DNA from: Chromatocurvus halotolerans | GTDB lineage: Bacteria; Pseudomonadota; Gammaproteobacteria; Pseudomonadales; Halieaceae | Assembly: GCF_004340525.1 (NCBI RefSeq) | Contig: NZ_SLWX01000006.1 | Span: 124,001 to 188,000, forward strand | Direction: 5' to 3' | Length of the DNA stretch: 64,000 bases | Shown: one piece after another, positions 49,784 to 62,082 of the stretch | Position numbering within the stretch: the stretch's first letter is position 1 | Layout of the letters: each line of letters opens with the position of its first letter | Made by a program: the position numbers and the translations under genes | The notes under the pieces: model-generated | Seen by the model: only the letters and a program-made list of their open reading frames with translations | Told to the model about the DNA's origin: nothing | Database searches by the model: none

Positions 49784-51631
49784 TCAGAAACTGCAGCCGA
49801 GACACTGCATGTACAGATGCCGCGGATCGGCAAGTCCGGACATCGCGTCGCGCGCCACCCGCAACGGCACCAGGGCCTGTCGCACAGCGACAGGCAGCGC
49901 GGCGGTCGCGTCTGGCAACCCGGAGAGAATTCCGCCGAGCCCCACACGCTCACTCAGCTGCTGCAGCAGCTGCTGGCGCGGCGACATCTGCGCCCGGATA
50001 TGGTCGACGCGATAGGTCGACACGCCGGCCAGTGCCGCTGCCGCCGACACGGCGTCCTCCAGCGATCCGATTTCATCGACCAGACCCACCTCCCGAGCTG
50101 CGGTTGCACTCCAGACGCGCCCCTGCGCCACTGCATCAACCTCGGCGATGCTCATGCCGCGGCTTTCCGACACCAGCGAGAGAAATTTCTGATAGATCTG
50201 CTCAACGGACTGCTGCAGTGCTTCCGCTGCCATGGGATTCAGCGGACGATCTATGCGCAGCGATCCCGCCGCCTCCGTGGTACCGACGCCGTCGGTATGA
50301 ATACCGGCTCGGGAGAGCAGACGGTCAATCGTGGGAAACGCCGCAAAAACGCCGATGCTGCCGGTCAGGGTTGCCGGCGTTGCCCAGATCTGGTCCGCTG
50401 CCGTGGCGATAAAATAGGCGCCAGACGCCGCGACAGGTCCCATGGACACGACCACCGGCGTGCCCCTGGCGCGCACCTCGGCAAGCGCCGCACGAATCAC
50501 CTCGGAGGCAAAGACGCTGCCGCCACCGCTGTTCATGCGCAGGACAATCGCCGCGACGTCGGGCGCCTCTGACGCCTCGATGAGCTGTGAAGACAGGCTC
50601 TCTGCGCCAATGGCACCCGGTTCCTGTTCGCCCGGCAGAATATTTCCCTGCGCAGTGACAACCGCAATACGCCTGCCATTCCCCGTGGAGGCGCCGCGCT
50701 TCGCCAGATAACGCTGGAAAGGAATCATGGTCGCCTCACCGGCGTCGTTCGACGCCCCGACGCGGCTGGCCAGGTAACTGTCCATTTCCCGACGTGACAT
50801 CAGCTGATCAACCAGGCCCTCCGACAGCGCCAGCCTCGCCGGATCACCGCCGGCACCGGCCAGGCGCTGCGGATAGGCATTGATCTGCCGCTGCAGCGCG
50901 CCCGCGTCCAGGCCGCGCCGCGGCTCGATATGTCCGGTGTACTGGGCCCAGAGATCCTCCAGCCATGCACGGGTAATCTGCTTTTCGCCCTCCGACATGT
51001 CGTTGCGCATCAGGGGCTCGGCGATTGACTTGAACTCACCGGCGCGAAACACGTGGATATCCACGGCGAGTTTCTCGAAAGCCTCCTGGAAATAGTTCTG
51101 GTAACTGGCAAAACCCTGCAGGGCCACACCGCCGTAGGGGTGCAGCAGAATCTCGTCAGCCTCCGCAGCCAGCAGATATTGATCCTGGGTGAAGTAGTCT
51201 CCGACGGCAATGACCGGCTTGCCACTTGCGCGGAAGCGCGCAAGCGCCGGCGCCATCTCCTGCGCTCTGCTCAGTCCAAACTGCACCAGATTCTCCGTAT
51301 CCATGACCAGCGCGGTGATCCGCTCATCGGTGGCCGCTGCGTCCACCGCGTCTATCATGTCCTGAAGCCGTGTCTCTGCCGTCGCCGGGGAAGGCTCACT
51401 GAGCAGGGACAGCGGCTCGATGCGTGTTTTCTCGTCGACCACCGTGCCGGCAGGATCGAGCAGCAGAGCCGCTTTCTTCGGCAGCGGCTCGGGTGATGTC
51501 CCGCTGAACAGCAGGTAAAGCAGCCCGATAGCCACAAGAAACAGCAGGTTCGACAGCGCCAGGCGCAGGAAGGTGATGCCGCGCCAGGTGCCGCGAAGGA
51601 GTCGTTTCAGAAAAGAGGGGCGGCGGGTCAT
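49784..51631 (-). CDS. sppA: Signal peptide peptidase SppA, long form
   Basis: A 615-residue inner-membrane protease with an N-terminal anchor helix (about 26-44) and two tandem S49 domains. Catalytic Lys201 in AGEFKSIAEP and Ser403 in MGPVAASGAYF are spaced as in E. coli SppA (Lys209, Ser409). LRMNSGGGSVFASE is the oxyanion region. It digests cleaved signal peptides. Two ATG codons compete: 51637 overlaps the DUF2069 stop, while 51631 has AAGGA 6 bases upstream and is preferred. Confidence 0.95.
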   Translation of the reverse strand: MTRRPSFLKRLLRGTWRGITFLRLALSNLLFLVAIGLLYLLFSGTSPEPLPKKAALLLDPAGTVVDEKTRIEPLSLLSEPSPATAETRLQDMIDAVDAAATDERITALVMDTENLVQFGLSRAQEMAPALARFRASGKPVIAVGDYFTQDQYLLAAEADEILLHPYGGVALQGFASYQNYFQEAFEKLAVDIHVFRAGEFKSIAEPLMRNDMSEGEKQITRAWLEDLWAQYTGHIEPRRGLDAGALQRQINAYPQRLAGAGGDPARLALSEGLVDQLMSRREMDSYLASRVGASNDAGEATMIPFQRYLAKRGASTGNGRRIAVVTAQGNILPGEQEPGAIGAESLSSQLIEASEAPDVAAIVLRMNSGGGSVFASEVIRAALAEVRARGTPVVVSMGPVAASGAYFIATAADQIWATPATLTGSIGVFAAFPTIDRLLSRAGIHTDGVGTTEAAGSLRIDRPLNPMAAEALQQSVEQIYQKFLSLVSESRGMSIAEVDAVAQGRVWSATAAREVGLVDEIGSLEDAVSAAAALAGVSTYRVDHIRAQMSPRQQLLQQLSERVGLGGILSGLPDATAALPVAVRQALVPLRVARDAMSGLADPRHLYMQCLGCSF

Positions 51632-51633
51632 GG

Positions 51634-54056
<2,423 letters not shown>

Positions 54057-54060
<4 letters not shown>

Positions 54061-54512
54061 CACTACGCAGCAACGTTCGCCGCCCGCTGGCGGCACTCTG
54101 GTTTCTTCTGATGACAATGGCTGGCTGTGACCCGTCGGCGGACGGCCCTCTGGCGCCGATCAGGGCGGCTCAGGGAGACTGGGTGGTGGTGAACTACTGG
54201 GCAGAATGGTGCAAACCCTGCATCAAGGAAGTGCCGGAACTGAATGAGCTGAACTCGCGCGATGATGTCACGGTGCTCGGCGTCAATTTCGATGGCGCCA
54301 CGGGCGATGCGCTTGCGCAGCAGCTGAAAAAACTCGGTATCGACTTTGCCACGCTGCCGGAGGATCCCGCGCAAGCCCTCGGCACCGAGCGACCTGTGGT
54401 GCTGCCGACCACCCTGGTGTTCCATCCCGACGGCCAGCTGATACAGACCCTGGTCGGACCACAGACCCTGGATTCACTGCTCGAGGCAACGGTGCAGCGT
54501 TCCGCAAAATAG
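54057..54512 (+). CDS. TlpA-like thioredoxin lipoprotein
   Basis: A 151-residue thioredoxin-fold lipoprotein. Lipobox MAGC puts the lipidated Cys near residue 24. The redox site is WAEWCKPC (about 48-55) followed by KEVPELNEL, and the cis-Pro is in VVLPTTLVF. Such TlpA/ResA proteins reduce periplasmic disulfides, for example for cytochrome maturation or oxidative repair. It is coupled to the yihY-like gene by a 4-base overlap. Confidence 0.9.
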
Positions 54513-54545
54513 CGCACCGCGCACCCGGGTCGGGATTGCTCAGCC

Positions 54546-54571
54546 AAAAAAAAGCCGGCCTTGCGGCCGGC
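54546..54571 (-). terminator. Intrinsic terminator after the quinone oxidoreductase gene
   Basis: On the minus strand the 7-bp stem GCCGGCC-GCAA-GGCCGGC is followed by eight T. It lies 128 bases beyond the stop of the minus-strand gene ending at 54699. The stretch 54572-54698 between them holds only a small hairpin (GCAGGC with its complement) and no gene I can support. Confidence 0.9.
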
Positions 54572-54698
54572 AGAGGAGGAGTCTCTTCCAGGGGGTCAAT
54601 GGCCTGAACAGTGTCAATACATCGGCAGGCATTTACCGCCTGCGCAGTTGTGACCCGCGAATACGGCGATGGTTCCCCATGGCGGGCTTTTCCCTCAA

Positions 54699-55670
54699 TC
54701 AGGGCAGCAGCACACTCGACCCGACCGTCGCTCGTGCCTCGAGCTCCCGATGTGCCCGCTGCACGTCAGCCAGCGGGTAACGCTGATTGACGGCAACGGC
54801 CAGGGTACCGTTTGCAACCCGCTGCAGTACGTCCCGCGCGGACGCCTGCATTTCTGCATCCGAGGCGACATAGCCCATCAGCGAAGGCCGTGTGATAAAC
54901 AACGAACCCCTGACAGTCAGCTGCTGCAGGTCCAGCGGCGGCGGTGCGCCGGAGGCATTGCCGAAGCTGACCATCAGGCCCCGGGGCTGCAGGCAATCGA
55001 GCGAGGCATCAAAGGTTGCCGCGCCAACGCCGTCGTACACCACGGGAACACCCACCCCACCGGTAATCTCACGCACCCGGGCCGCAACATCCTCCTCCCG
55101 GTAGTTGATCACGTGGGCGTAGCCGCAGCGTCGCGCCACCTCGGCTTTCTCCGCCGAGCCCACCGTGCCGATGACCTGCACGCCCAGAGCCTGCGCCCAG
55201 CGACCGAACAACTGCCCGACACCGCCAGCCGCCGCGTGAAAGACGCAGTGCTCTCCCGCGCTCAAACGGTAAGTGCGCTGCAGCAGGTACTCAACCGTGC
55301 AGCCCTTGAGCAGTACCGCCGCAGCCATCTCGTCACTGATGCTGTCCGGGAGCACCACCAGCCTGGCCGCCGGCAGGTTGATCGCCTCGCTGTAGGCGCC
55401 GATGCCGGCGGCACAGTAGGCAACTCGGGTTCCGGGTACGAGCGCAACGCCATCACCCGCGGCTTCCACCACCCCGGCGGCCTCGAGACCGAGACCGCTG
55501 GGCAATGGCAGTGGATACAGGCCCGAGCGATGGTAGGTATCGATGTAGTTGAGGCCGACCGCCCTGTTACGCACCCGGACCATGCCCGGACCCGGCGCCG
55601 ACAATTCCGTCTCGCGAAGCTGCATCACCTCCGGACCACCGGTCTGTGCGATCTCGATACGCTGAACCAT
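54699..55670 (-). CDS. NADPH:quinone oxidoreductase (zeta-crystallin type)
   Basis: A 323-residue zinc-free medium-chain reductase. N-terminal GroES-like domain with GLNYIDTYHRSGLYPLPLPS and GLEAAGVVEAAGDGV, then a Rossmann domain with HAAAGGVGQLFGRWAQALG (about 145-163). YDGVGAATFDASLDCL is also typical of QorA. It reduces quinones or enals with NADPH. ATG 55670 lies 5 bases from the peptidase stop, so the two form an operon ending at the terminator 54546-54571. Confidence 0.93.
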   Translation of the reverse strand: MVQRIEIAQTGGPEVMQLRETELSAPGPGMVRVRNRAVGLNYIDTYHRSGLYPLPLPSGLGLEAAGVVEAAGDGVALVPGTRVAYCAAGIGAYSEAINLPAARLVVLPDSISDEMAAAVLLKGCTVEYLLQRTYRLSAGEHCVFHAAAGGVGQLFGRWAQALGVQVIGTVGSAEKAEVARRCGYAHVINYREEDVAARVREITGGVGVPVVYDGVGAATFDASLDCLQPRGLMVSFGNASGAPPPLDLQQLTVRGSLFITRPSLMGYVASDAEMQASARDVLQRVANGTLAVAVNQRYPLADVQRAHRELEARATVGSSVLLP

Positions 55671-55674
55671 GGGA

Positions 55675-57733
55675 CTACTCCGTCGCCGAATGCTGCTCGA
55701 ACCAGGCCAGAATGGCCGCCACCTTGGCCGCCATCTGGCTGGGCCGCTTGGTGATGCTGTGGTAAGCACCCGGTATCCGAACCATCGCCGTGTCGATCCC
55801 GCGCAGCTTCAGTGCCTGATAATACTGCTCCGTCTCGCTGATGGGTGTGCGCAGATCCGCCTCACCGGTCAGCAGCATGGTTGGCGTGCTGACGTTGCCG
55901 ACCAGGGACAGCGGCGAGCGCGCCCAGTAACCCTCGGGGTCCTCCCAGGGCAGGGCCGGGAACCAGTAGCGGGTGAAGTACGGTGAATTGTCGGCGGTCA
56001 GCACGAAACTGGCCCAGTTGATCACCGGCTTGGCCACCACCGCGGCGCGAAAACGGTCGGTCTTGCCGACAATCCAGGCCGTCAGAACACCGCCGCCACT
56101 GCCACCCGTGACAAACAGCGCGTCCGTATCGACATACCCTTCGTCGATGACCGCGTCTACTGCCGAGATCAGATCGTCGTAATCCTTGCCAGGATAGGCA
56201 TGGTGTATGAGGTTGCCGAAGCGTTCGCCGTAGCTGGTACTGCCGCGGGGATTCACATAGAGCACCACGTAACCGGCGGCCGCATACAGCTGAATCTCGG
56301 TCGAGAAACGATCGCCGTAATTAGTGAATGGTCCCCCGTGAATCTCCAGGATAAGCGGATATTTCCGGCCCGGGTCAAAGCCCGGCGGCAGGGCGACCCA
56401 GGCCTGGATCTCCTCGCCGTCAGCCGATGAGGTGATCCAGCGCTCCTCGACGCGCGCCAGCTCACGATGTGCCAGAAAGTTCTCGTTCAGGGCTGTCAGT
56501 CGGGCGGGAGCGTCGTGCCCCGGCCGGCCCGCGGCAATATCCGCGGGGCGCGATGTGTCGCCTGCCGTATAGGCAAAGACATCACCGCCACCCACGGCGA
56601 AGGCCGAACCCGCATACGGGCGCCCCAGCGATGTCCCGCCGAGACCCTCCGCAAGACGCACCAGGCGACCTTCCAGGTCGGTCATGGCAAGGACAGTGTC
56701 ACCCTTGTCGTCAAAGCTGAAAAACAGGTGTTCGCTGCCTTCGGACCAAAGGGGGTGACGCCACATCGCGGTCAAGGTCAGCCTGCAGCTCACGCCTGCC
56801 GGAGCCGTCCGTGCGCATGACGTAAAGCCGCTGGCGGTGGTAGCCCTTGCCGGCGTCGTCCCATCCGGTATAGGCGAGATAGCGCCCGTCAGGCGAGACC
56901 ACCGGACCGCTGTCCGGGCCCTGCCGATCGGTCAGACGGGTCAGTTGGTCCGTGGTGAGGTCAATACGGAACAGGTCGGTGTTCACCGGGTTCAGTTCGG
57001 CGTCGTCGCCGCGATTTGCCGAGATAAACAGTGCGTCCCCAGCCGCAGACCAGGCGATGCCACCACTGTGATCGAAGTTACCCGAGGTCACCTGCCGCGG
57101 GCTGCCGCCACTGGCCGGCATGACGAACACATGCTGGAATCCGTGTTTGCGATAGCCCTTGCCGTCGCTGCGATAGACCGCGCGGTCAATGACTATCGGC
57201 GGTGGTGCCCATTCCGCGCCCTCCGGGGCTGACGGCAACACCCCCATTACGGGCGCCTTTTCCGCAACCCGCATGGTGAAAGCCAGCTGCTGGCCATCCG
57301 GCGACCAGGTCAACTGACCGGGCGCGTTGGCAAGCCGGGTCAGCTGCGCCGTATAGCCCTGCTGCAGCCAGTGCACGAAGATCTGTGATCCGGTGTCATC
57401 CCTGGCGACAAAGGCAACCCGGGTGTCATCCGGTGACAGGGCCGCGTGGGATACGCTCATCGCACCGCTGGTAAGTGGCCGGTGGTCATTGCCGTCGCGT
57501 CTGACCAGCCACAGGTTTTTCCGCTCGCGATCCTGCATGATGTCCATGGAATGCCGCGTATACACGATGAAATCACCGCTGGCGCTGACCAGCGGCGCCC
57601 CCGCGTAACGCAGCTGGAAAACATCCTCCAGCGCCAGCGGGGCCTTCTCCTGCCCCAGTGCGGCCTGGGACACCAGCAGTATCGAGACCGCACCGGTGAA
57701 CAGCGACCGCCAAAGCCGTAGTGTCTGTTTCAT
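55675..57733 (-). pseudogene. S9 family prolyl oligopeptidase-like peptidase, one frameshift
   Basis: Two overlapping frames together encode one exported S9 peptidase of about 685 residues. The N-terminal piece (57733 down to about 56755) has a signal peptide ending QAALGQ and a beta-propeller. The C-terminal piece (to 55675) has the hydrolase with Ser in VTGGSGGGVL, Asp in GEADLRTPI and His in PGAYHSITK, all intact. The frames join at RDVASP / LWSEGSE if one base is removed from the run of five C on the minus strand (56751-56755). A recent mutation or a sequencing error is equally possible. ATG 57733 follows AAGGA. Confidence 0.85.
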
Positions 57734-57850
57734 GAGACATCCTTCTCTGGTGGAAACGGTAATCTGCCGGAGGCACACATCGCGACGGGAAACCGCGCGG
57801 TCATGCGCTACACTGGCGCCATATTGATGTTCGACTCTGGAGTATACCCG

Positions 57851-59887
57851 ATGACCAATCCCCTGCTCGCGCCTGCCGAGCTGCCCCGATTCAGCGCTAT
57901 CGAAGCGTCACACGCAGAACCTGCCATCCGAGAACTGATCGATCGCAACAAGACGGCAATCGAGGCACTGCTAGCGTCACACCAGCCCGCCACATGGGAA
58001 ACCGTTCTGCAGCCGATTGAAGCGCTTGAGGATGAACTCGCGCGCGTCTGGGCGCCGGTCAGCCATCTCAATGCCGTGGTCAACAGCGAGGAACTGCGCG
58101 CTGCCTACAACGCCTGCCTGCCGCTATTGTCCGCATACAACACCTGGCTCGGTCAGCACGAAGGGCTTTTCGGGGCGTACCGGGAGGTTTTCGACAGCGC
58201 GTCATTCGCGTCGCTTTCGCCGGCACAGCAGCGCAGCGTGGAGATTGCCCTGCGCGATTTCCGCCTTGCCGGGGTGGCCCTGGCACCGGAGAAAAAGCGC
58301 GACTATGCCGAGCTTCGCCAGCGCCTGTCGCGCCTGGGCGCCCGCTTCAGCGAGAACGTGCTCGACGCGACCGACGCCTGGTCGAAAGCGGTGACCGAGA
58401 AAGAGCTGTCCGGCCTGCCTGCCTCGTCGCTGGACAGTGCCCGGGACGCCGCCGCGGCCAGAGGCAAGGATGGCCTGCTCCTGACGCTGGACATGCCAAT
58501 GTACCTGGCGGTCATGACCTACGGCGATGACTCTTCACTGCGCCGGGAAATGTACACCGCTTTTGCCACGCGCGCCTCCGAGCAGGGTCCTGATGCGGAC
58601 CGCTGGGACAACAGCGCCATTATCCGCGAGACGCTAGACTGCCGGCTTGCACTGGCGCGACTTCTCGGTTTCGACAATTACGCAGAGCTCTCTCTTGCCA
58701 CCAAGATGGCCCGGGACGTCGATGAAGTGGTGCGCTTCCTCACCGACATGGCGGACAGAGCCAAGCCCCGCGCCAAGCAGGAATGGCAGGAACTGGCGGA
58801 CTTTGCCAAGGCGCGACTCGGGTTCGAACAGCTCGAGGCCTGGGACGTTGCATATTGCAGCGAAAAGCTTCGCCAGCACCGCTTCGCCGTCTCGCAGGAA
58901 GAAATACGCCCCTACCTGCCGGTCCCCAGGGTTCTTTGCGGCCTGTTCACTCTGGTCAATCGGCTGTATGGGGTTGAGGTGGTGGAGATTCCTGAGGTGG
59001 ACAGCTACCACCCCGACGTCCAGCTGTTTGAGATCCGACGCGATGGCGCGGCGGTGGCGCGATTCTACCTCGATCTCTACGCCCGCAGCGGCAAGCGCGG
59101 GGGCGCCTGGATGGGCAATTACAGCACTCGACGAACCCTCGCCGGCGACGGCCTTCAGCTGCCGGTAGCGTGGCTGGTGTGCAACTTCTCTGCCCCCTCT
59201 GGCGGCTCTCCCTCGCTGCTCACCCACGACGAGTTGACCACGCTGTTCCACGAGTTCGGGCACGGTCTGCACCACATGCTCACAGCACAGACTGTCGCCT
59301 CGGTATCGGGCATCAATGGCGTTGAATGGGATGCGGTGGAACTGCCCAGCCAGTTCCTCGAGAACTGGTGCTGGGAGGCAGAAGCGCTCGGCTTCATTTC
59401 AGGTCACGTCGAGACGGGCGAGCCGCTGCCGGCGGCGCTGCTGGACAAACTGCTGGCGGCGCGGACCTTCCAGGCGGCCATGCAGACCGTGCGGCAGCTT
59501 GAGTTCTCCCTGTTCGACTTCCGGCTGCATCTGGAATGGGGCAGGCAGGACTTCGACTCCGTGCAAGCCCTGCTGGATGCCGTGCGCGAGGATGTGGCGG
59601 TGCTGCAGCCGCCTACCTGGAACCGCTTCCAGAACAGCTTCAGCCACATTTTCGCCGGCGGCTACGCAGCCGGCTATTACAGCTACAAGTGGGCCGAAGT
59701 GCTGTCAGCTGACGCCTATAGCCGTTTCGAGGAGGAGGGAATCTTCAATGCGGCGACCGGCGCGGATTTCCTGCGCGAAGTGCTGGAGGCTGGCGGGTCC
59801 CGCGATGCACTGGCAACGTTCCGGGCCTTTCGCGGGCGCGACCCGGACATCCGCGCACTGTTGCGTCACAGTGGCATTGCCGCGTGA
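57851..59887 (+). CDS. prlC: Oligopeptidase A (M3 family)
   Basis: A 678-residue cytosolic zinc metallopeptidase that degrades short peptides, including cleaved signal peptides. Zinc motif HEFGHGLHH begins at 467, and the third ligand Glu lies in GVEWDAVELPSQFLENW. Upstream are ARSGKRGGAWMGNY and the conserved VCNFSAP. E. coli PrlC is 680 residues. ATG 57851 is chosen over the earlier in-frame ATG 57803 because it starts MTNPLL, as in other members. Confidence 0.96.
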   Translation: MTNPLLAPAELPRFSAIEASHAEPAIRELIDRNKTAIEALLASHQPATWETVLQPIEALEDELARVWAPVSHLNAVVNSEELRAAYNACLPLLSAYNTWLGQHEGLFGAYREVFDSASFASLSPAQQRSVEIALRDFRLAGVALAPEKKRDYAELRQRLSRLGARFSENVLDATDAWSKAVTEKELSGLPASSLDSARDAAAARGKDGLLLTLDMPMYLAVMTYGDDSSLRREMYTAFATRASEQGPDADRWDNSAIIRETLDCRLALARLLGFDNYAELSLATKMARDVDEVVRFLTDMADRAKPRAKQEWQELADFAKARLGFEQLEAWDVAYCSEKLRQHRFAVSQEEIRPYLPVPRVLCGLFTLVNRLYGVEVVEIPEVDSYHPDVQLFEIRRDGAAVARFYLDLYARSGKRGGAWMGNYSTRRTLAGDGLQLPVAWLVCNFSAPSGGSPSLLTHDELTTLFHEFGHGLHHMLTAQTVASVSGINGVEWDAVELPSQFLENWCWEAEALGFISGHVETGEPLPAALLDKLLAARTFQAAMQTVRQLEFSLFDFRLHLEWGRQDFDSVQALLDAVREDVAVLQPPTWNRFQNSFSHIFAGGYAAGYYSYKWAEVLSADAYSRFEEEGIFNAATGADFLREVLEAGGSRDALATFRAFRGRDPDIRALLRHSGIAA

Positions 59888-59920
59888 GACACCCAGGCAG
59901 CCTTGCAGGTGACCGGAGGC

Positions 59921-60415
59921 TTATCCGGCTGTCCAGGTGGTACAGCCCTTCTGCCCCGGACCGGAGGCGACACAGATCTGCACTTCCCGCAGATCCTCAC
60001 CCCGGGAATCGGCAATAACGCGCGCCAGCAGGTAGCGTGAGAACTCCTCGACCGTGGCATTGACAATGGGAAGCACGAGGGTATCGCTCTTGAGGAAATG
60101 CAGGGTGTCATTGGCAAAAGCCACCCGGTAGTGCGTGCCCCCGTCCTCGAGTGTCTGGTGGGGAGAATGTTCGGGCAGAATCATGTATTCGTCGAGTTCG
60201 TCACACAGACGCTTTATGCGGTTTTTATACACGTTGTAATCCGCCGCGAACCCGTTGTTCCCCATGGGTGCCACAATTTTCGCCGACACCGAGTAGTTGT
60301 GGCCATGCAGTCGTTCGCGCTCGGTGGCCGAGAAAATGGTGTAATGGGCGGCGGAGAACTTGTGACTCTCCTTGTCGATATAGAGCGTTGCAAGTTGCGG
60401 TTCCTGATTATTCAA
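59921..60415 (-). CDS. 6-pyruvoyl-tetrahydropterin synthase-fold protein, divergent
   Basis: A 164-residue T-fold protein of the PTPS/QueD family. Zinc ligands His24 (SHKFSAAH), His37 and His39 (LHGHNY) are present. The usual catalytic Cys before HGH is absent: TERER stands there, with Glu33 and Glu35. The His of the LDH motif is Glu76 (ELDEY). It is therefore not a standard QueD; a PTPS-III-like or pterin-reducing role is possible. Start: TTG 60415 has GAGGAAGG just upstream; ATG 60478 would add 21 unrelated residues. It diverges from an SDR gene. Confidence 0.78.
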   Translation of the reverse strand: MNNQEPQLATLYIDKESHKFSAAHYTIFSATERERLHGHNYSVSAKIVAPMGNNGFAADYNVYKNRIKRLCDELDEYMILPEHSPHQTLEDGGTHYRVAFANDTLHFLKSDTLVLPIVNATVEEFSRYLLARVIADSRGEDLREVQICVASGPGQKGCTTWTAG

Positions 60416-60593
60416 CGGGCCTTCCTCGCGCAATGCGCATGCGTGCTGTGCGGTCAGATCTGCATACGCGAACCGCATCGGCAATGGTTCACACCCAGGG
60501 CAATCCGGCCGGCCAGTCGCGGAGTATAAACTGGTCGCACACAACGTTAGCATAGGCTGCCATTCTGCAGCCCCCGTCAGACAGGATACATCA

Positions 60594-61295
60594 ATGCCCA
60601 TTGCCATCATCACAGGGGCCAGCGCCGGTATCGGCCACGCCGCTGCCGAGCTGTTCCGCGACGCCGGTTACTCGGTCTACAATCTGTCGCGTCGACCCTG
60701 CCTCCTGACCGGCGTTGAGAACCTGCGCTGCGATCTTCGGGACCGGGGCAGCGTGGAGGCGGCGATGTCGGTTCTGCTGCCGGCGGTCGAGCAATCCGAC
60801 ACGGTCGCCCTCGTCCACAATGCCAGCCAGATGCTCAAGGATTCCGCACTGGATTGCAGCGATGAGGCCCTGGCCGGCGTGCTGGGCGTCAACGTCATTG
60901 GCATCAACACGCTCAACCAGCGGCTGCTGCCCGTGATGCCTGCGTCGTCCAGCGTGATCTATGTGGGTTCGACACTGTCCGAAAAGGCGGTTGCCGGGGC
61001 GTTCAGCTATGTCGTTTCAAAGCACGCGCAACTCGGCATGATGCGCGCAACCTGCCAGGATCTGATGGGCAAGGGCGTGCACACGGCGCTGGTATGTCCG
61101 GGCTTTACTGATACCGAGATGCTGCGCACCCACCTGGGCAATGATGAAGATACCCTCCGGGCCATTGGCGGCAGCAACAGTTTTGGTCGTCTCGTGGCGC
61201 CGGAGGAAATCGCCGAGCTGATCATCTGGGCGCATGAACACCCGGTAATCAACGGCACTGTCATACATGCCAACCTCGGCCAGCGGGAAAGCTGA
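60594..61295 (+). CDS. SDR oxidoreductase, sepiapterin-reductase-like candidate
   Basis: A 233-residue short-chain dehydrogenase. Cofactor loop ITGASAGIGHAAAELF (6-21), NLSRRPC suggesting NADP(H), VHNAS in place of NNAG, Ser in VIYVGSTLSEKAV and the YVVSK catalytic Tyr/Lys. VCPGFTDTEML follows as usual. Its divergent neighbour is a PTPS-fold protein, so a pterin substrate is an attractive but unproven idea. Its stop is 4 bases before the transporter gene. Confidence 0.87.
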   Translation: MPIAIITGASAGIGHAAAELFRDAGYSVYNLSRRPCLLTGVENLRCDLRDRGSVEAAMSVLLPAVEQSDTVALVHNASQMLKDSALDCSDEALAGVLGVNVIGINTLNQRLLPVMPASSSVIYVGSTLSEKAVAGAFSYVVSKHAQLGMMRATCQDLMGKGVHTALVCPGFTDTEMLRTHLGNDEDTLRAIGGSNSFGRLVAPEEIAELIIWAHEHPVINGTVIHANLGQRES

Positions 61296-61299
61296 GCGC

Positions 61300-62082
61300 A
61301 TGAAGGCAAGCGTGCTGCAGGAGCGCCGGGAGCGGGTTTTCCTGGTACTTGCCGGAACCTTTCTCTGCGCGATGACGCTGCTCAACGTGATTGGCATCAC
61401 GCGTTTTGTTCAGCTCGGGCCCATGGCTCTCGCCGTGGGCGTGCTTCCCTATCCCCTGACGTTCCTGTGTACCGACCTGGTGTGCGAACTGTATGGCCGG
61501 GCCCGCGCGAACTTCCTGGTCAGCGTCGGCCTGGGGATGAATTTCTTCATTCTCGGCGTGCTGATCCTGGGCAACAGCCTGCCCTCGGTGGGTCCCGACG
61601 CCATGCCGCCCTGGCAGGTGCTGCAGCTGGCGGCGCCGATAGCCCTGCCCAACGGCGACATCGTCGAATCCAGTGTGGGGCTGTATCAGCTGATCTACGC
61701 CACGACCTCGGGCGCCGTGTTCGCCTCCATGCTCGCCTATGTCGCGGCCCAGTACTGCGATGTGCAGCTGTTTCATTTCTGGAAGCGGGTGACACGCGGC
61801 AAGCACCTTTGGATACGCAACAATTTCAGCACGCTGATGAGCCAGATGGTGGACTCGGTGATGGTGGTGACGGTGACCTTTGGCGCCGCCTTCCTGCGTG
61901 GAGACATCGCGCTGACGGCGCTTCTCGTTCTGGTAGGCAGCAACTATGTGTTCAAGGCCTGTGTGGCGCTTCTCGATACCGGCCCGCTGTACATTGCCGT
62001 GCATTATCTGCGGCGCTACCTGCGGCTTCAGCCCGGCGAAATGGCGGCAGCGCACGCGGATAACGAAGTCTATGGAACCTGA
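61300..62082 (+). CDS. YhhQ/VUT-family queuosine-precursor-type transporter
   Basis: A 260-residue membrane protein with six helices. VLPYPLTFLCTDLVCELYGR, IRNNFSTLMSQMVDSVMVV and GSNYVFKACVALLDTGPLY are the VUT/YhhQ blocks. E. coli YhhQ imports preQ0 and preQ1. The larger loop between helices 3 and 4 (DAMPPWQVLQLAAPIALPNG) is longer than in E. coli. ATG 61300 rather than the in-frame ATG 61267 inside the SDR. The end overlaps hda convergently by 13 bases. Confidence 0.88.
   Translation: MKASVLQERRERVFLVLAGTFLCAMTLLNVIGITRFVQLGPMALAVGVLPYPLTFLCTDLVCELYGRARANFLVSVGLGMNFFILGVLILGNSLPSVGPDAMPPWQVLQLAAPIALPNGDIVESSVGLYQLIYATTSGAVFASMLAYVAAQYCDVQLFHFWKRVTRGKHLWIRNNFSTLMSQMVDSVMVVTVTFGAAFLRGDIALTALLVLVGSNYVFKACVALLDTGPLYIAVHYLRRYLRLQPGEMAAAHADNEVYGT

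Noticed and set aside
54610-54690. A short peptide-like frame on the minus strand ending CAGGKCLPMY
   Set aside because: It follows directly on an in-frame stop and has no ATG, GTG or TTG. The repeated Cys-Ala-Gly pattern comes from the arms of a small DNA hairpin.
59921-60415. Calling the PTPS-fold gene queD
   Set aside because: The catalytic Cys and His of QueD are both missing, so the name would imply an activity the sequence does not support.
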